Under the pieces are notes generated by a model. That model had not been told where the DNA came from and did no database searches. It saw only the letters and a program-made list of their open reading frames with translations. The position numbers were made by a program, and so were the translations under genes. Positions 41,970-50,863 of a stretch of 64,000 nucleotides of DNA are shown here, piece by piece; within the stretch, counting starts at the first letter, position 1, and every line of letters begins with the position of its first letter. Source of the DNA: Streptomyces buecherae (lineage in GTDB: Bacteria > Actinomycetota > Actinomycetes > Streptomycetales > Streptomycetaceae); the NCBI RefSeq assembly GCF_014295035.1, contig NZ_CP060404.1:3002501-3066500 (forward strand), given 5' to 3'.

Positions 41970-43226
41970 CTAGGCGGCCGGGGTCGCCTCGGTCACCACC
42001 GGGGCGTTCTCGGCGGCCGGGGCGTTCTCGGCGGCCGGGCCGGACTCGCCGCGCGGGGCCGGCCCGGCAGCCGCGTCGGCGCGCCGCTCGGCCCGCCGAC
42101 GCCGCAGGTCGGGCACGAGGGTGAGGATCCCGACCGCGGCCATGGCGGCCCCGAGCCACACCGGGGCGCGCAGCCCGAAGTGGTTGATGCCGACGCCGCC
42201 GACCGCGGAGCCGACGATGACCCCGAACGTGATGAACGACGAGTGCACGCTGTTGATCAGCGCCCCGGGGTTGGCCACCCGCTGCACGCGGGTGATCATC
42301 GCCGGGTTCATCGTGACGCCCACCAGGCCGATGCCCATCATGAACGCCACGGCCGGCACCTTGACGTGGGCCAGCAGCGCGAAGCCCGCCAGGAAGGCCA
42401 TGTTGAGCGCGAGCCCGGTCAACAGCACGGCCAGGGTGTACCGGTCGGCGAGCCGCCCGACGATGACGTTGCCGATCACCGTGGCCGCCCCGTACGCCGC
42501 CAGCAACAGCGGCACCATGCTCTCGCCGAACCCGGTGACCTCGGTCAGGATCGGGTTGAGGTAGCTGAACGTGGCGAACGTCGCACCGATGATCAACATC
42601 GAGGTGGACAGCACCAGCCACAGCCTCGGATTGCGCAGCGCCACCGCCTGGCTCCGGAAGTCGCCGCCGGCGTCCACCCGCTTCAGGGCCGGTACGCCGA
42701 CGATCGTGATCAGCGCGGCCAGCACGGCAAGCCCGGAGATGGCCCAGAAGGCCGCGCGCCAGCCGAAGTGCTCACCGATCAGCGTGGACAGCGGCAGCCC
42801 GAGCAGCGTGCCGAGCATCAGCCCGTTCATCGCCACGGCCATCGCCCGCCCGCCCTGCCCCGGCGGCGCCAGCCGGGCGCACAGCGCCAGCGACACGCCG
42901 AAGAACGCCTGCGAGGCCGTACCGGTGATGACGCGCGCCAGCATCATGATCGCGTACGTGGACGCCGTGGCGGCCAGCACGTTCCCCACCAGGAAGATCG
43001 CGAACAACACCAGCAACGCCGACTTCTGCTCCATCCGCAGCAGGGCGATGGTCAGGAAGGGCCCGCCGAAGGCCATGGCGACGGCGAACGCGGTGATCAG
43101 ATAGCCCACCTGCGCGACGCTGACGTCCAGCCCGTCGGCCATCTGGGGCATCAACCCGGCGACGACGAACTCGCTCGTGACCATGGAAAAAATTCCCAGG
43201 GCGAGCACGTAAATGGCACGTGGCAC
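41970..43226 (-). CDS. MFS drug exporter (DHA1 / Cml-like)
   Basis: A 418-residue transporter with 12 predicted membrane helices. The N-terminus, PRAIYVLALGIFSMVTSEFV, with VAGLMPQMADGLDVSVAQVG, is characteristic of actinobacterial chloramphenicol-type exporters of the DHA1 family. Drug/proton antiport is expected; the substrate is unknown. GTG 43226 has GGAG nine bases upstream; the longer frame has none. A TetR regulator gene lies upstream on the same strand, and a sequence shared with the TetR promoter lies about 100 bp before the start. The C-terminus is an Ala/Glu-rich tail. Confidence 0.9.
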   Translation of the reverse strand: MPRAIYVLALGIFSMVTSEFVVAGLMPQMADGLDVSVAQVGYLITAFAVAMAFGGPFLTIALLRMEQKSALLVLFAIFLVGNVLAATASTYAIMMLARVITGTASQAFFGVSLALCARLAPPGQGGRAMAVAMNGLMLGTLLGLPLSTLIGEHFGWRAAFWAISGLAVLAALITIVGVPALKRVDAGGDFRSQAVALRNPRLWLVLSTSMLIIGATFATFSYLNPILTEVTGFGESMVPLLLAAYGAATVIGNVIVGRLADRYTLAVLLTGLALNMAFLAGFALLAHVKVPAVAFMMGIGLVGVTMNPAMITRVQRVANPGALINSVHSSFITFGVIVGSAVGGVGINHFGLRAPVWLGAAMAAVGILTLVPDLRRRRAERRADAAAGPAPRGESGPAAENAPAAENAPVVTEATPAA

Positions 43227-43322
43227 GGCATGTACTCCTGTGTTGATGAAATTGATGAAAATTGACGGAAGAGGGCGAGTGGGGGTGCAGGTCGGCGGGA
43301 CCGACGTGTACACCAGACGCGG

Positions 43323-43346
43323 GTTTTAGATAGATCAGTACAAAAC
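43323..43346. promoter_or_regulatory. Candidate TetR operator upstream of the MFS gene
   Basis: A 24-bp imperfect palindrome with outer arms GTTTT and AAAAC around a central GATC. Read on the minus strand it matches 18 of 24 positions of the site at 44030-44053. Confidence 0.6.
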
Positions 43347-43416
43347 TTGCCCACACCGAGCCGCGCCGCCCCCACGGGACGACGCGGTTCAGCCGACCGA
43401 CGGGTCGGCTAACGGA

Positions 43417-44013
43417 CTAGCAAGACAGGGCCACCAAGGCCGTATCGGCGACGCTCTCCAACACGGCCCGGTCGGCGCCCCCTTGGGCCGAGACGCGCAT
43501 CCCGCCGATGACCGCGTTGATGAAGCGGGCCAGCGAGTCCGCGTCACGGGCCGTCGAGATCTCCCCGGCACGCTGCCCCGCCTCGATCACGCCCCGAAAC
43601 GACGCGAGCCGCCGCTCCAGGTCCCGCGCCAACAGCGCCGCGACCTCCGGATCACGACCGGCGATCTCGACGGTGGTGTTCACCGTGAGGCACCCGACGC
43701 TGCGCCCCTCGACCCGCCGCTCGAACTCGCCGTCGATCACCACGTCGAACAACGCCCGCAACCGCTCCATGACCGGCCGCTCGGCCTGCTCCAGAACGGC
43801 CACCTGCCCGGCGGTCATGACGTCCATGTACCGCGCCAGCGCCCGCGTGAAGAGTTCATGCTTGCTGCTGAAGGTGTTGTAGATGCTGCTCCGCCCCAGA
43901 CCCGTGGCACTACAGAGGTCCTGGGTGGAGGTGGCCTCATACCCCTTCACCCAGAACGCCCAGACAGCCGCGTCCAGGGCCCGCTCCTCGTCGAATGTCC
44001 TCGGTCGGGCCAT
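43417..44013 (-). CDS. TetR-family regulator
   Basis: A 198-residue repressor. The N-terminal helix-turn-helix (about 8-55) includes AFWVKGYEATSTQDLCSATG and LGRSSIYNTFSSKHELF, typical TetR signatures. The C-terminal ligand domain (RSVGCLTVNTTVEIAGRDPE) resembles the TetR_C group with a conserved GCL motif. It probably represses the MFS gene downstream and itself, as suggested by matching operator-like sequences. ATG 44013 has no Shine-Dalgarno but TACGGT lies six bases upstream, so the transcript is probably leaderless. Confidence 0.9.
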   Translation of the reverse strand: MARPRTFDEERALDAAVWAFWVKGYEATSTQDLCSATGLGRSSIYNTFSSKHELFTRALARYMDVMTAGQVAVLEQAERPVMERLRALFDVVIDGEFERRVEGRSVGCLTVNTTVEIAGRDPEVAALLARDLERRLASFRGVIEAGQRAGEISTARDADSLARFINAVIGGMRVSAQGGADRAVLESVADTALVALSC

Positions 44014-44019
44014 GCGATC

Positions 44020-44025
44020 ACCGTA
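44020..44025 (-). promoter_or_regulatory. Candidate -10 of the leaderless tetR promoter
   Basis: Minus-strand TACGGT ends six bases before ATG 44013. TTGCAT (44050-44045), 19 bases further up, can serve as -35 and lies inside the operator-like site. Confidence 0.55.
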
Positions 44026-44029
44026 GCAG

Positions 44030-44053
44030 GTTTTGGACTGATCGATGCAATAC
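44030..44053. promoter_or_regulatory. Candidate TetR operator between tetR and the Uma2 gene
   Basis: GTTTTGGACTGATCGATG starts this 24-bp element, which ends AATAC. It has the central GATC and the GTTTT arm of the MFS-upstream site and overlaps the tetR -35 region. Confidence 0.6.
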
Positions 44054-44077
44054 GGGTTCGGGGGCGGGCGGCTCCGC

Positions 44078-44083
44078 TACGGT
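44078..44083 (+). promoter_or_regulatory. Candidate -10 of a leaderless promoter (Uma2 gene)
   Basis: TACGGT ends six bases before ATG 44090. No ribosome-binding site is seen. Confidence 0.5.
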
Positions 44084-44089
44084 TGGACC

Positions 44090-44671
44090 ATGACCGCACT
44101 GCCCGACTGGATGCGCCCGCCGCGCGCGGAAGGCTGGTTCGCGGAGGACCTGGACCGCCTCCCCGAGGCCCCCCGCCATACAGAGCTCATCGACGGAGCG
44201 CTCGTCTTCATGATGTCCCCGCAGAGGTCCTGGCATGGCCGTCTCGTCACGGCCCTGACCACCACGCTCATGGCACAGGCTCCGACCGGCTTCGAAGTCG
44301 AGCGCGAAATGACAATCCGCCTCGACGCCCGCAACCGACCGGAGCCGGACCTTCTACTGACTGACCTGCCCTACGACCCCGACCGCACCTGGTACGCCGC
44401 CGAGGACGTGCGGCTCGTCATCGAGGTGGTGTCCCCCGAGTCCGCCCACCGCGACCGCACGGTCAAGCTCCGCAAGTACGCGGAAGCCGGCATCCCGCAC
44501 TACTGGTGCGTCGAGGACGAGGCCGGCGCCCCCGTCGTCCACGTCTACGAGTTGGACGCCCCCACCTCGGCCTACGCCCCCGCCGGCATCTTCCGGGGCA
44601 CCCTCGACCGCCCGGTGCCCTTCAAGATCAACCTTGACCTGACGAGGCTGCTCCCGCCCCGTAAGAGCTGA
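44090..44671 (+). CDS. Uma2-family (DUF820) endonuclease-like protein
   Basis: A 193-residue PD-(D/E)XK-fold protein. Catalytic-type residues appear in RPEPDLLLTD and VRLVIEVVSPESAHRDRTVK, followed by KYAEAGIPHYWCVED, the classic Uma2 signature. The family is expanded in Streptomyces and cyanobacteria; the role is unknown although a nuclease fold is accepted. ATG 44090 is preceded by TACGGT at leaderless spacing. It is divergent from tetR, and both promoters flank the operator-like site, so this gene could also be under TetR control. Confidence 0.85.
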   Translation: MTALPDWMRPPRAEGWFAEDLDRLPEAPRHTELIDGALVFMMSPQRSWHGRLVTALTTTLMAQAPTGFEVEREMTIRLDARNRPEPDLLLTDLPYDPDRTWYAAEDVRLVIEVVSPESAHRDRTVKLRKYAEAGIPHYWCVEDEAGAPVVHVYELDAPTSAYAPAGIFRGTLDRPVPFKINLDLTRLLPPRKS

Positions 44672-44693
44672 GGCGAACGGGAGGGAGATCCGG

Positions 44694-45171
44694 ATGGCAC
44701 CGCGGGGTAACAAGTGCCTGCTGGCCATCGAGTGCAAGTACTACACCGCCAACCTCGTCGGCATCGGCCACGCGCGTGATGTCGAAGGGCTGCACACTGA
44801 CCTGCGGATGCCCGCAACCTGTTCGTCTCCAACACGGGAGCATCGAGCGTGGTCAAGTACCTGTCCGCCCGCAAGCACGGGTACGAGCGGGAGGTCGTAC
44901 CGGCCAACATCAACACCGTCGGCTACACACGCGGCCAGATCCGCGAGGCGTTCAAGATCTACCTCTGCAAAACTGCTCCGTCATCCAAACCCTCATCACC
45001 GCCACCGAAGCCCAAGGCCACGAGGCAGCGCTCGGAACCACACGAGGCGCGCCCCCGCCCCATCGGCGCCGCAAGGCACCACCGCACTTCTCCATCACCG
45101 CCCAAGGCGAAAGTGTCGGATTCCTCGTCCTTCAAGAACAGGAACGCAGCGAGTTCGCCGAATACTGGTAG
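44694..45171 (+). pseudogene. Frameshifted remnant of a restriction-endonuclease-like gene
   Basis: Frame one reads NKCLLAIECKYYTANLVGIG and GLHTDLRM, then loses sense; a second frame from about 44807 takes over with DARNLFVSNTGASSVVKYLS, HGYEREVVPANINTVGYTRG and QIREAFKIYLCK. The two pieces join smoothly if one frameshift is allowed near 44805. The ECKYY segment suits the core of a PD-(D/E)XK nuclease. The N-terminus is missing. After about 44980 the homology-like text ends; a third frame (HFSITAQGESVGFLVLQEQ) may be another fragment. The region looks like a decaying accessory gene. Confidence 0.6.
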
Positions 45172-45226
45172 CTCCACCGCCACTCACTGATCAACCATCG
45201 AAAGCCAGAAAGCAGACCAGGGGAGC

Positions 45227-45640
45227 TCACACCGCCACGAGCCGTACCCGCTCGCCGCACAGCTTGGCCATGTCGTCGATGTCGGAAGTCAGCATGACCA
45301 CGGGGCGGTGCTGTCGCAGCGCGGCCTCGGCGACGGCCGCATCGATCGCGTACTCGTGTCCGTGCAACCCGGCATTCATCAGCAACTTCGAGGCAGCCCT
45401 CGCCTCCTCGTCACCGACCGGGACGACCCGCAGCCCGGAAAGCACCCAGTTCAGGCGGGACTTGTTCGTACGGGCATGGAAGGCCTCGATGATGGTGAGC
45501 GCACTGATCACGACCTCCATGCCGCGCGAGCGCGCCTCAGCGATCAGAGCCACCACCTGCTCGTCGTCGGCGAGCAACTTCGAAAGTCCCTCGCTGTCGA
45601 GGACCAGAGTCCCCTCGTGACTCAACCTGCGGCGGGCCAC
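45227..45640 (-). CDS. PIN-domain protein (VapC-like toxin)
   Basis: A 137-residue PIN ribonuclease-like protein. The first acidic residue is in LVLDSEGLSKLL, the second in SALTIIEAFHA, the third in GHEYAIDAAVAEAAL and a fourth in LTSDIDDM. VapC toxins cut tRNA or rRNA. GTG 45640 starts 19 bp inside the end of the upstream antitoxin gene, a layout typical of type II toxin-antitoxin pairs. No Shine-Dalgarno can be separated from the antitoxin coding region, so translation is probably coupled. Confidence 0.82.
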   Translation of the reverse strand: MARRRLSHEGTLVLDSEGLSKLLADDEQVVALIAEARSRGMEVVISALTIIEAFHARTNKSRLNWVLSGLRVVPVGDEEARAASKLLMNAGLHGHEYAIDAAVAEAALRQHRPVVMLTSDIDDMAKLCGERVRLVAV

Positions 45641-45906
45641 TCGGCCTCCTCGGCGAACACCTCGTCGAAGACCTGCCGCGCCCGCTGACGAGCCGGCTCG
45701 GAGACCGGCCCCTTGCGGCTCTCGTAGTCCGCCAGGTACTCGTCCAGGACCTGCCCGCGCAGCTCGCGCTCGACCGCCTCGGCGATGAACGCGGAGAACT
45801 CCCTCTTGCCCACCCGGGCCCGGATCGCCTCCGCGGTCCCCTCCGGCAGCGACAGACTCACCCGCGTCGCCGGGCCTTCCCCGATGCTGTACGTCGTCTC
45901 AGCCAT
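45622..45906 (-). CDS. Ribbon-helix-helix antitoxin (VapB-like)
   Basis: A 94-residue protein whose N-terminal part has a ribbon-helix-helix look: TRVSLSLPEGTAEAIRARVG then FSAFIAEAVERELR. The C-terminal half (DEYLADYESRKGPVSEPARQ) is charged and would bind the PIN toxin. It likely represses its own operon. ATG 45906 is preferred to the longer frame because the conserved domain begins soon after it. The stop lies 19 bp downstream of the toxin start. A relatively AT-rich stretch directly upstream is the likely promoter/operator. Confidence 0.82.
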   Translation of the reverse strand: MAETTYSIGEGPATRVSLSLPEGTAEAIRARVGKREFSAFIAEAVERELRGQVLDEYLADYESRKGPVSEPARQRARQVFDEVFAEEAEWPAAG

Positions 45907-45986
45907 GCCCACGATTGTGTCAAACGAGTAGGAAAAGTGCCACGTCCGCACTGCCTTCGCACTCGGCCAGCGCCCCGCTCGCGCGA

Positions 45987-46094
45987 ATCCCAGCACGGGT
46001 GCCCCCATCCCAGCACGATCCCAGCACGGTAGGGATGATCAGGGGTGATGACAGGTGACGAGGGGGCAGCTATCCCAGCACCATGCCAGCACGG
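45987..46094. repeat. Five dispersed direct repeats ATSCCAGCACG
   Basis: Copies of ATCCCAGCACG or close variants lie at 45987, 46007, 46018, 46072 and 46083, all in the same orientation. They sit between the toxin-antitoxin pair and the end of ychF, exactly where accessory DNA gives way to core genes. Confidence 0.75.
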
Positions 46095-46178
46095 GAAAAA
46101 CCAAGGGCCCGACCCCGAAGAGCCGGACCCATCTGACCTGCATGTTGCCAGATCAGCGACGTGGTGTTATCTCACCCG

Positions 46179-47267
<1,089 letters not shown>

Positions 47268-47683
47268 GTGGCGACTTCCCGTAGCGAGAATTGGGTAGGG
47301 CGGGCCCGGACGGGCCGGTCCACCAGTCTACGGGCCCACTCCGAACACTCCCCCGCCCGGCCACCCGGCCGCCCGGCCACCCCGGCAGCACGAGTGCCCA
47401 GCCGCCCGACCCCACCGCCGCCCAGCCGCCCGGCCTCACCGCCACCCGGGCGGCGACGCCGTGTGCCGTCAGCCGCGGAGGGCGCCCGCGCGCCGCCCGG
47501 CCACCCCACCGCGGGCCCGGCCCACCACCACACAGCCCCAGATTCCCGCTCTGCCCGGCATGCGCCCGTACGGCCGTATCGAGTACCCCACCGGGCGGAC
47601 TATCGGTCGAACACACAATCAAGGTGAGTCAAAGCGCGTGTCCATGGCCCCTGCACCGGGGCGGGGCGACCTACGTTGGTGCG
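47268..47683. other. 416-bp region between ychF and the DUF6542 gene
   Basis: Divergent promoter region. Most of it (47340-47540) is a Pro/Ala/Gly-coding-like, CCGCCC-rich low-complexity stretch. The leaderless-type -10 of the DUF6542 gene lies at its right end. Confidence 0.5.
47672..47677 (+). promoter_or_regulatory. Candidate -10 of a leaderless promoter (DUF6542 gene)
   Basis: TACGTT ends six bases before GTG 47684. Confidence 0.5.
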
Positions 47684-48436
47684 GTGGAACGACCCAGTAC
47701 GCGTACGCCCCGCCGTACGGCACCGTCGCCCCGGCCGCCCGCCGGAGGTTCGGCCGGTGTCGGTGTCGGCGGTGCCGGCGCCGACACCGGTGAGAACGCC
47801 ACCGTCTACCGGGCGCGGGCCGCCGGGCCGCTGCCCGAGCCGCTGCTCGCCGCGGTGCGCAGACTGCCTGAGCCCAAGCTGACCGGGTTCGGCACCGGCA
47901 TGCTGGCCACCCTCGCCATGCTCGCCGTGGGGTGCCTGGCCGCGCTGCTGCTGTCCGGTTCGACGGTCGCGTACGGCCTGTTCTTCCTGCTGGTCTGCGC
48001 GGCCAGCGGGGTGTGGGTGCGGCCGGCGGACCTGATCGCCGGGCCGGTCAGCGTGCCGATCGCCTTCGCGGTCGGGCTCGTCCCGCTGGGCGAGGGCGGG
48101 GACGGGTTCGGCGAGCACGCGATGAACGTCGTCACCGCGCTCTCGCTTGAGGTCGGCTGGCTGTACACGGGCACGCTGATCACCGGCCTGATCGTCCTCG
48201 TACGTCGCGTCGCGCTGGTCGGCCGGCGCCAACGGCGGGCCCGGCAGCACGCCGGGGCGCAGTCGGCCGGCGCCGAACGCGCCGGCGCGCACGAGCGCGA
48301 GGCCGACCGGCCGGGGCCGGCCCAGCCCGCGGCGCCGGGCGAGGACGCCGCGTACGCCGAAGGCCAGCGCCGGACCCCGCGTGCGGGGCGCGGGCCCGAG
48401 GCGCGGCCCGGCCGGGCCGCCGCCCGCGGGCGCTGA
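47684..48436 (+). CDS. DUF6542-type membrane protein
   Basis: A 250-residue protein with a basic, Pro-rich N-terminus ([11 protein letters not shown]) and four hydrophobic segments ([54 protein letters not shown] and [19 protein letters not shown]). The sequence and position next to ychF, ppgK and ispH fit a protein conserved in Streptomyces and annotated only by a domain of unknown function. The C-terminal 60 residues are Arg/Ala/Gly-rich and disordered. GTG 47684 starts the conserved VERPSTRTP and has a leaderless-type -10 upstream. Confidence 0.78.
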   Translation: MERPSTRTPRRTAPSPRPPAGGSAGVGVGGAGADTGENATVYRARAAGPLPEPLLAAVRRLPEPKLTGFGTGMLATLAMLAVGCLAALLLSGSTVAYGLFFLLVCAASGVWVRPADLIAGPVSVPIAFAVGLVPLGEGGDGFGEHAMNVVTALSLEVGWLYTGTLITGLIVLVRRVALVGRRQRRARQHAGAQSAGAERAGAHEREADRPGPAQPAAPGEDAAYAEGQRRTPRAGRGPEARPGRAAARGR

Positions 48437-48532
48437 GACGCCGGCCGCGTCCACGACCCCGCGGGGCAGGGCAGCCGGGCGGGCCAGGGCAGCCCCGCAG
48501 GCCAGGGCGGCCGTGCACCGGGCGGCCAGAGG

Positions 48533-49354
48533 TCAGAAGCCGGCGGCCGAGCCCGGGTCGGGCGTGGTGAGGGTGGTCGCGGCCGGGTGCGGGTGGGAGG
48601 CCGAGCCGGCGGGTCGGGCGGCGAGCGCCGCGGCCATCGCCCCGCCGACGATCCCCGCGTTGTTACGAAGCTGCGCGGGCACCACCTCGGCCTGGATGCC
48701 CTCGATGAGCGGCAGGAACTTGTCCGCCTTGCGGCTCACGCCGCCGCCGATGATGAACAGCTCGGGCGAGAACAGCATCTCCACGTGGGCCAGGTACTTC
48801 TGCACCCGGCGGGCCCAGTGTTGCCAGCTCAGGTCCCCCTCCTCCTTGGCCCGGGTGGAGGCGCGCTCCTCGGCCTCGTGACCGTGCAGTTCCAGGTGGC
48901 CCAGCTCCGTGTTGGGCACCAACTGCCCGCCGCTGAAGACGGCGCTGCCGATGCCGGTGCCGAAGGTCAGGAGGATGACGGTCCCGGTCCGGCCCCGCCC
49001 GGCGCCGAACCGCACCTCCGCGATGCCCGCCGCGTCCGCGTCGTTGACCAGCGTGACGGGCGCGCCCACCCGCTCGGCGAGCTTCTGCGCGGCGTTCACG
49101 CCGATCCACGCCTTGTCCACGTTGGCGGCGGTACGCGCCGCGCCGTCGACCACCACGCCGGGATAGGTGGCCCCGACCGGGCCGGACCAACCGAAGTGCT
49201 CGATCACCTCACAGACGCCGTCGAGCACGGCGTCCGGGGTCGCCGGGTGCGGGGTGAGCACCTTGTGTCGTTCGGCCGCCAGGTCGCCGCGTTCCAGGTC
49301 GACCGGTGCGCCCTTGATGCCGGAGCCGCCGATGTCCACACCGAATACGTTCAT
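48533..49354 (-). CDS. ppgK: Polyphosphate glucokinase
   Basis: A 273-residue ROK-like kinase that phosphorylates glucose with polyphosphate (or ATP). The phosphate motif is [20 protein letters not shown], and [20 protein letters not shown] with NTELGHLE completes the active site; the catalytic Asp is in VNDADAAG. The C-terminus adds about 25 Ala/Pro/His-rich residues. ATG 49354 is at the conserved N-terminus; there is no Shine-Dalgarno, but TAGCGT lies seven bases upstream. It is divergent from nothing and is flanked by ispH upstream on the same strand. Confidence 0.94.
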   Translation of the reverse strand: MNVFGVDIGGSGIKGAPVDLERGDLAAERHKVLTPHPATPDAVLDGVCEVIEHFGWSGPVGATYPGVVVDGAARTAANVDKAWIGVNAAQKLAERVGAPVTLVNDADAAGIAEVRFGAGRGRTGTVILLTFGTGIGSAVFSGGQLVPNTELGHLELHGHEAEERASTRAKEEGDLSWQHWARRVQKYLAHVEMLFSPELFIIGGGVSRKADKFLPLIEGIQAEVVPAQLRNNAGIVGGAMAAALAARPAGSASHPHPAATTLTTPDPGSAAGF

Positions 49355-49361
49355 GAAGACC

Positions 49362-49367
49362 ACGCTA
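49362..49367 (-). promoter_or_regulatory. Candidate -10 of a leaderless promoter (ppgK)
   Basis: Minus-strand TAGCGT ends seven bases before ATG 49354. Confidence 0.5.
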
Positions 49368-49692
49368 CGACGGGGCGGCCGGCCCTGACCCCGATTCGAC
49401 GGGCCGCGCCCTCTTCGTCGGCGCTCGCCGCCGCCACGGCAGGTCCGGTCCGGCCTCGCTCCGTCGGACTCGGCCCCACCGGGTCGGACCGGCTCGGCCC
49501 CATCCTGCAGGGCTCGGCCCCACCGCAGCGAACCGGTCTCGCCCCCGTCCACCGGGCCGTCGCCAGGGGAGCGCGCCGGCGCGCGGCGGCGTAACGAACG
49601 GGCCGGCCGGGGCGCGGAGGCTTCCCGCGCCCCGGCCTGGGCCCCGCCCGAGCGGTGTCGGCCGATGACGGGCGCGAGGCTGGGGCCTGGCG

Positions 49693-49712
49693 GCCCGGGC
49701 CCGGGCCCGGGC
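49693..49712 (-). terminator. CCCGGG palindromic run after ispH
   Basis: GCCCGGGCCCGGGCCCGGGC is fully self-complementary and lies 12 bp beyond the ispH stop. It probably acts as a terminator. Confidence 0.5.
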
Positions 49713-49723
49713 GCCCGATCGGG

Positions 49724-50776
49724 TCAGGCGGTGGCTTCGCCCTCGACGGGGCCCCGGGAGGCCGCTGCCGCCGCCTCGGCGCGCAGGTCCCGGCGCAACT
49801 CCTTGGGCAGCGAGAACGTGATGCTCTCCCGCATCGGCTGCACCACCTCGACGTCCGCGAACCCGCGCTCGGCGAGCCACTCAAGGACGCCCTCGACCAG
49901 TACGTCGGGCACCGAAGCGCCCGAGGAGACGCCGACGGTGCGCACCCCTTCGAGCCACGCCTCGTCGATCTCGCTCGCGTAGTCGACCAGGTGACCGGCC
50001 TTGGCGCCGGCGCCGAGCGCCACCTCGACCAGCCGCACCGAGTTGGAGGAGTTCTTCGAGCCGACGACGATGACCAGGTCGGAGTCAGCGGCTATCTGCT
50101 TGACGGCGACCTGGCGGTTTTGCGTCGCGTAGCAGATGTCGTCGCTGGGCGGGCTGATGAGCTGGGGGAACTTCTCCTTGAGGGCGTCCACCGTCTCCAT
50201 CGTCTCGTCCACGGAGAGGGTGGTCTGGGAGAGCCACACGACCTTGGACTCGTCCCTGACCTCGACGTTCGCGACGTCGTCGGGGCCGTCGACCAGCGTG
50301 ACGTGATCGGGCGCCTCGCCACTGGTGCCGATGACCTCCTCGTGGCCCTCGTGGCCGATCAGGAGAATGTCGTAGTCGTCCTTGGCGAACCGGACGGCTT
50401 CCTTGTGGACCTTGGTCACCAGCGGGCAGGTCGCGTCGATGGTGGCGAGGCGGCGCTCGGCCGCCTCCTCGTGGACGACCGGCGCGACGCCGTGCGCCGA
50501 GAAGATCACGATGGAGCCCTCGGGCACCTCCTCCGTCTCCTCGACGAAGATCGCGCCCTTCTTCTCCAGGGTCCGTACGACGTACTTGTTGTGGACGATT
50601 TCCTTGCGCACGTAGATGGGTGCGCCGTACTGCTCCAGGGCTTTCTCGACAGCGATCACGGCACGGTCCACACCCGCGCAGTACCCCCGCGGGGCTGCGA
50701 GCAGGACCCGGCCGGTGGCGCGCGAAGCATCTCCGCTGGGGGCCGTGGCGGGCGTCGGGCTGGGCGTTGCGGTCAT
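49724..50776 (-). CDS. ispH: 4-Hydroxy-3-methylbut-2-enyl diphosphate reductase (core copy)
   Basis: A 350-residue IspH with the three cluster cysteines C33 (APRGYCAGV), C117 ([11 protein letters not shown]) and C215 ([11 protein letters not shown]). It sits between ppgK and xseA, a conserved Streptomyces neighbourhood, so this should be the housekeeping copy, while the copy at 12-13 kb belongs to the isoprenoid locus. The protein sequence clearly differs from that copy, so they are not a recent duplication. ATG 50776 is used; TACCAT seven bases upstream fits a leaderless promoter. An alternative ATG at 50785 overlaps that hexamer. Confidence 0.96.
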   Translation of the reverse strand: MTATPSPTPATAPSGDASRATGRVLLAAPRGYCAGVDRAVIAVEKALEQYGAPIYVRKEIVHNKYVVRTLEKKGAIFVEETEEVPEGSIVIFSAHGVAPVVHEEAAERRLATIDATCPLVTKVHKEAVRFAKDDYDILLIGHEGHEEVIGTSGEAPDHVTLVDGPDDVANVEVRDESKVVWLSQTTLSVDETMETVDALKEKFPQLISPPSDDICYATQNRQVAVKQIAADSDLVIVVGSKNSSNSVRLVEVALGAGAKAGHLVDYASEIDEAWLEGVRTVGVSSGASVPDVLVEGVLEWLAERGFADVEVVQPMRESITFSLPKELRRDLRAEAAAAASRGPVEGEATA

Positions 50777-50783
50777 GCTGACC

Positions 50784-50789
50784 ATGGTA
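50784..50789 (-). promoter_or_regulatory. Candidate -10 of a leaderless promoter (core ispH)
   Basis: Minus-strand TACCAT ends seven bases before ATG 50776. Confidence 0.45.
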
Positions 50790-50863
50790 CGGCCGTGCCG
50801 CAGCGCGGAAAGGGCGCTCGGGTGGATCAGACTGAGCCGAGGCGCGCGACCTTTGGAGGCATC

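Larger units (their letters stand above)
49355..49723. other. 369-bp region between ispH and ppgK
   Basis: Holds three degenerate GGCTCGGCCCCACC-type repeats (about 49464-49530), a run of three CCCGGG units (49693-49712) just after the ispH stop that can fold and may terminate it, and the ppgK -10 candidate at the left edge. Confidence 0.55.
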
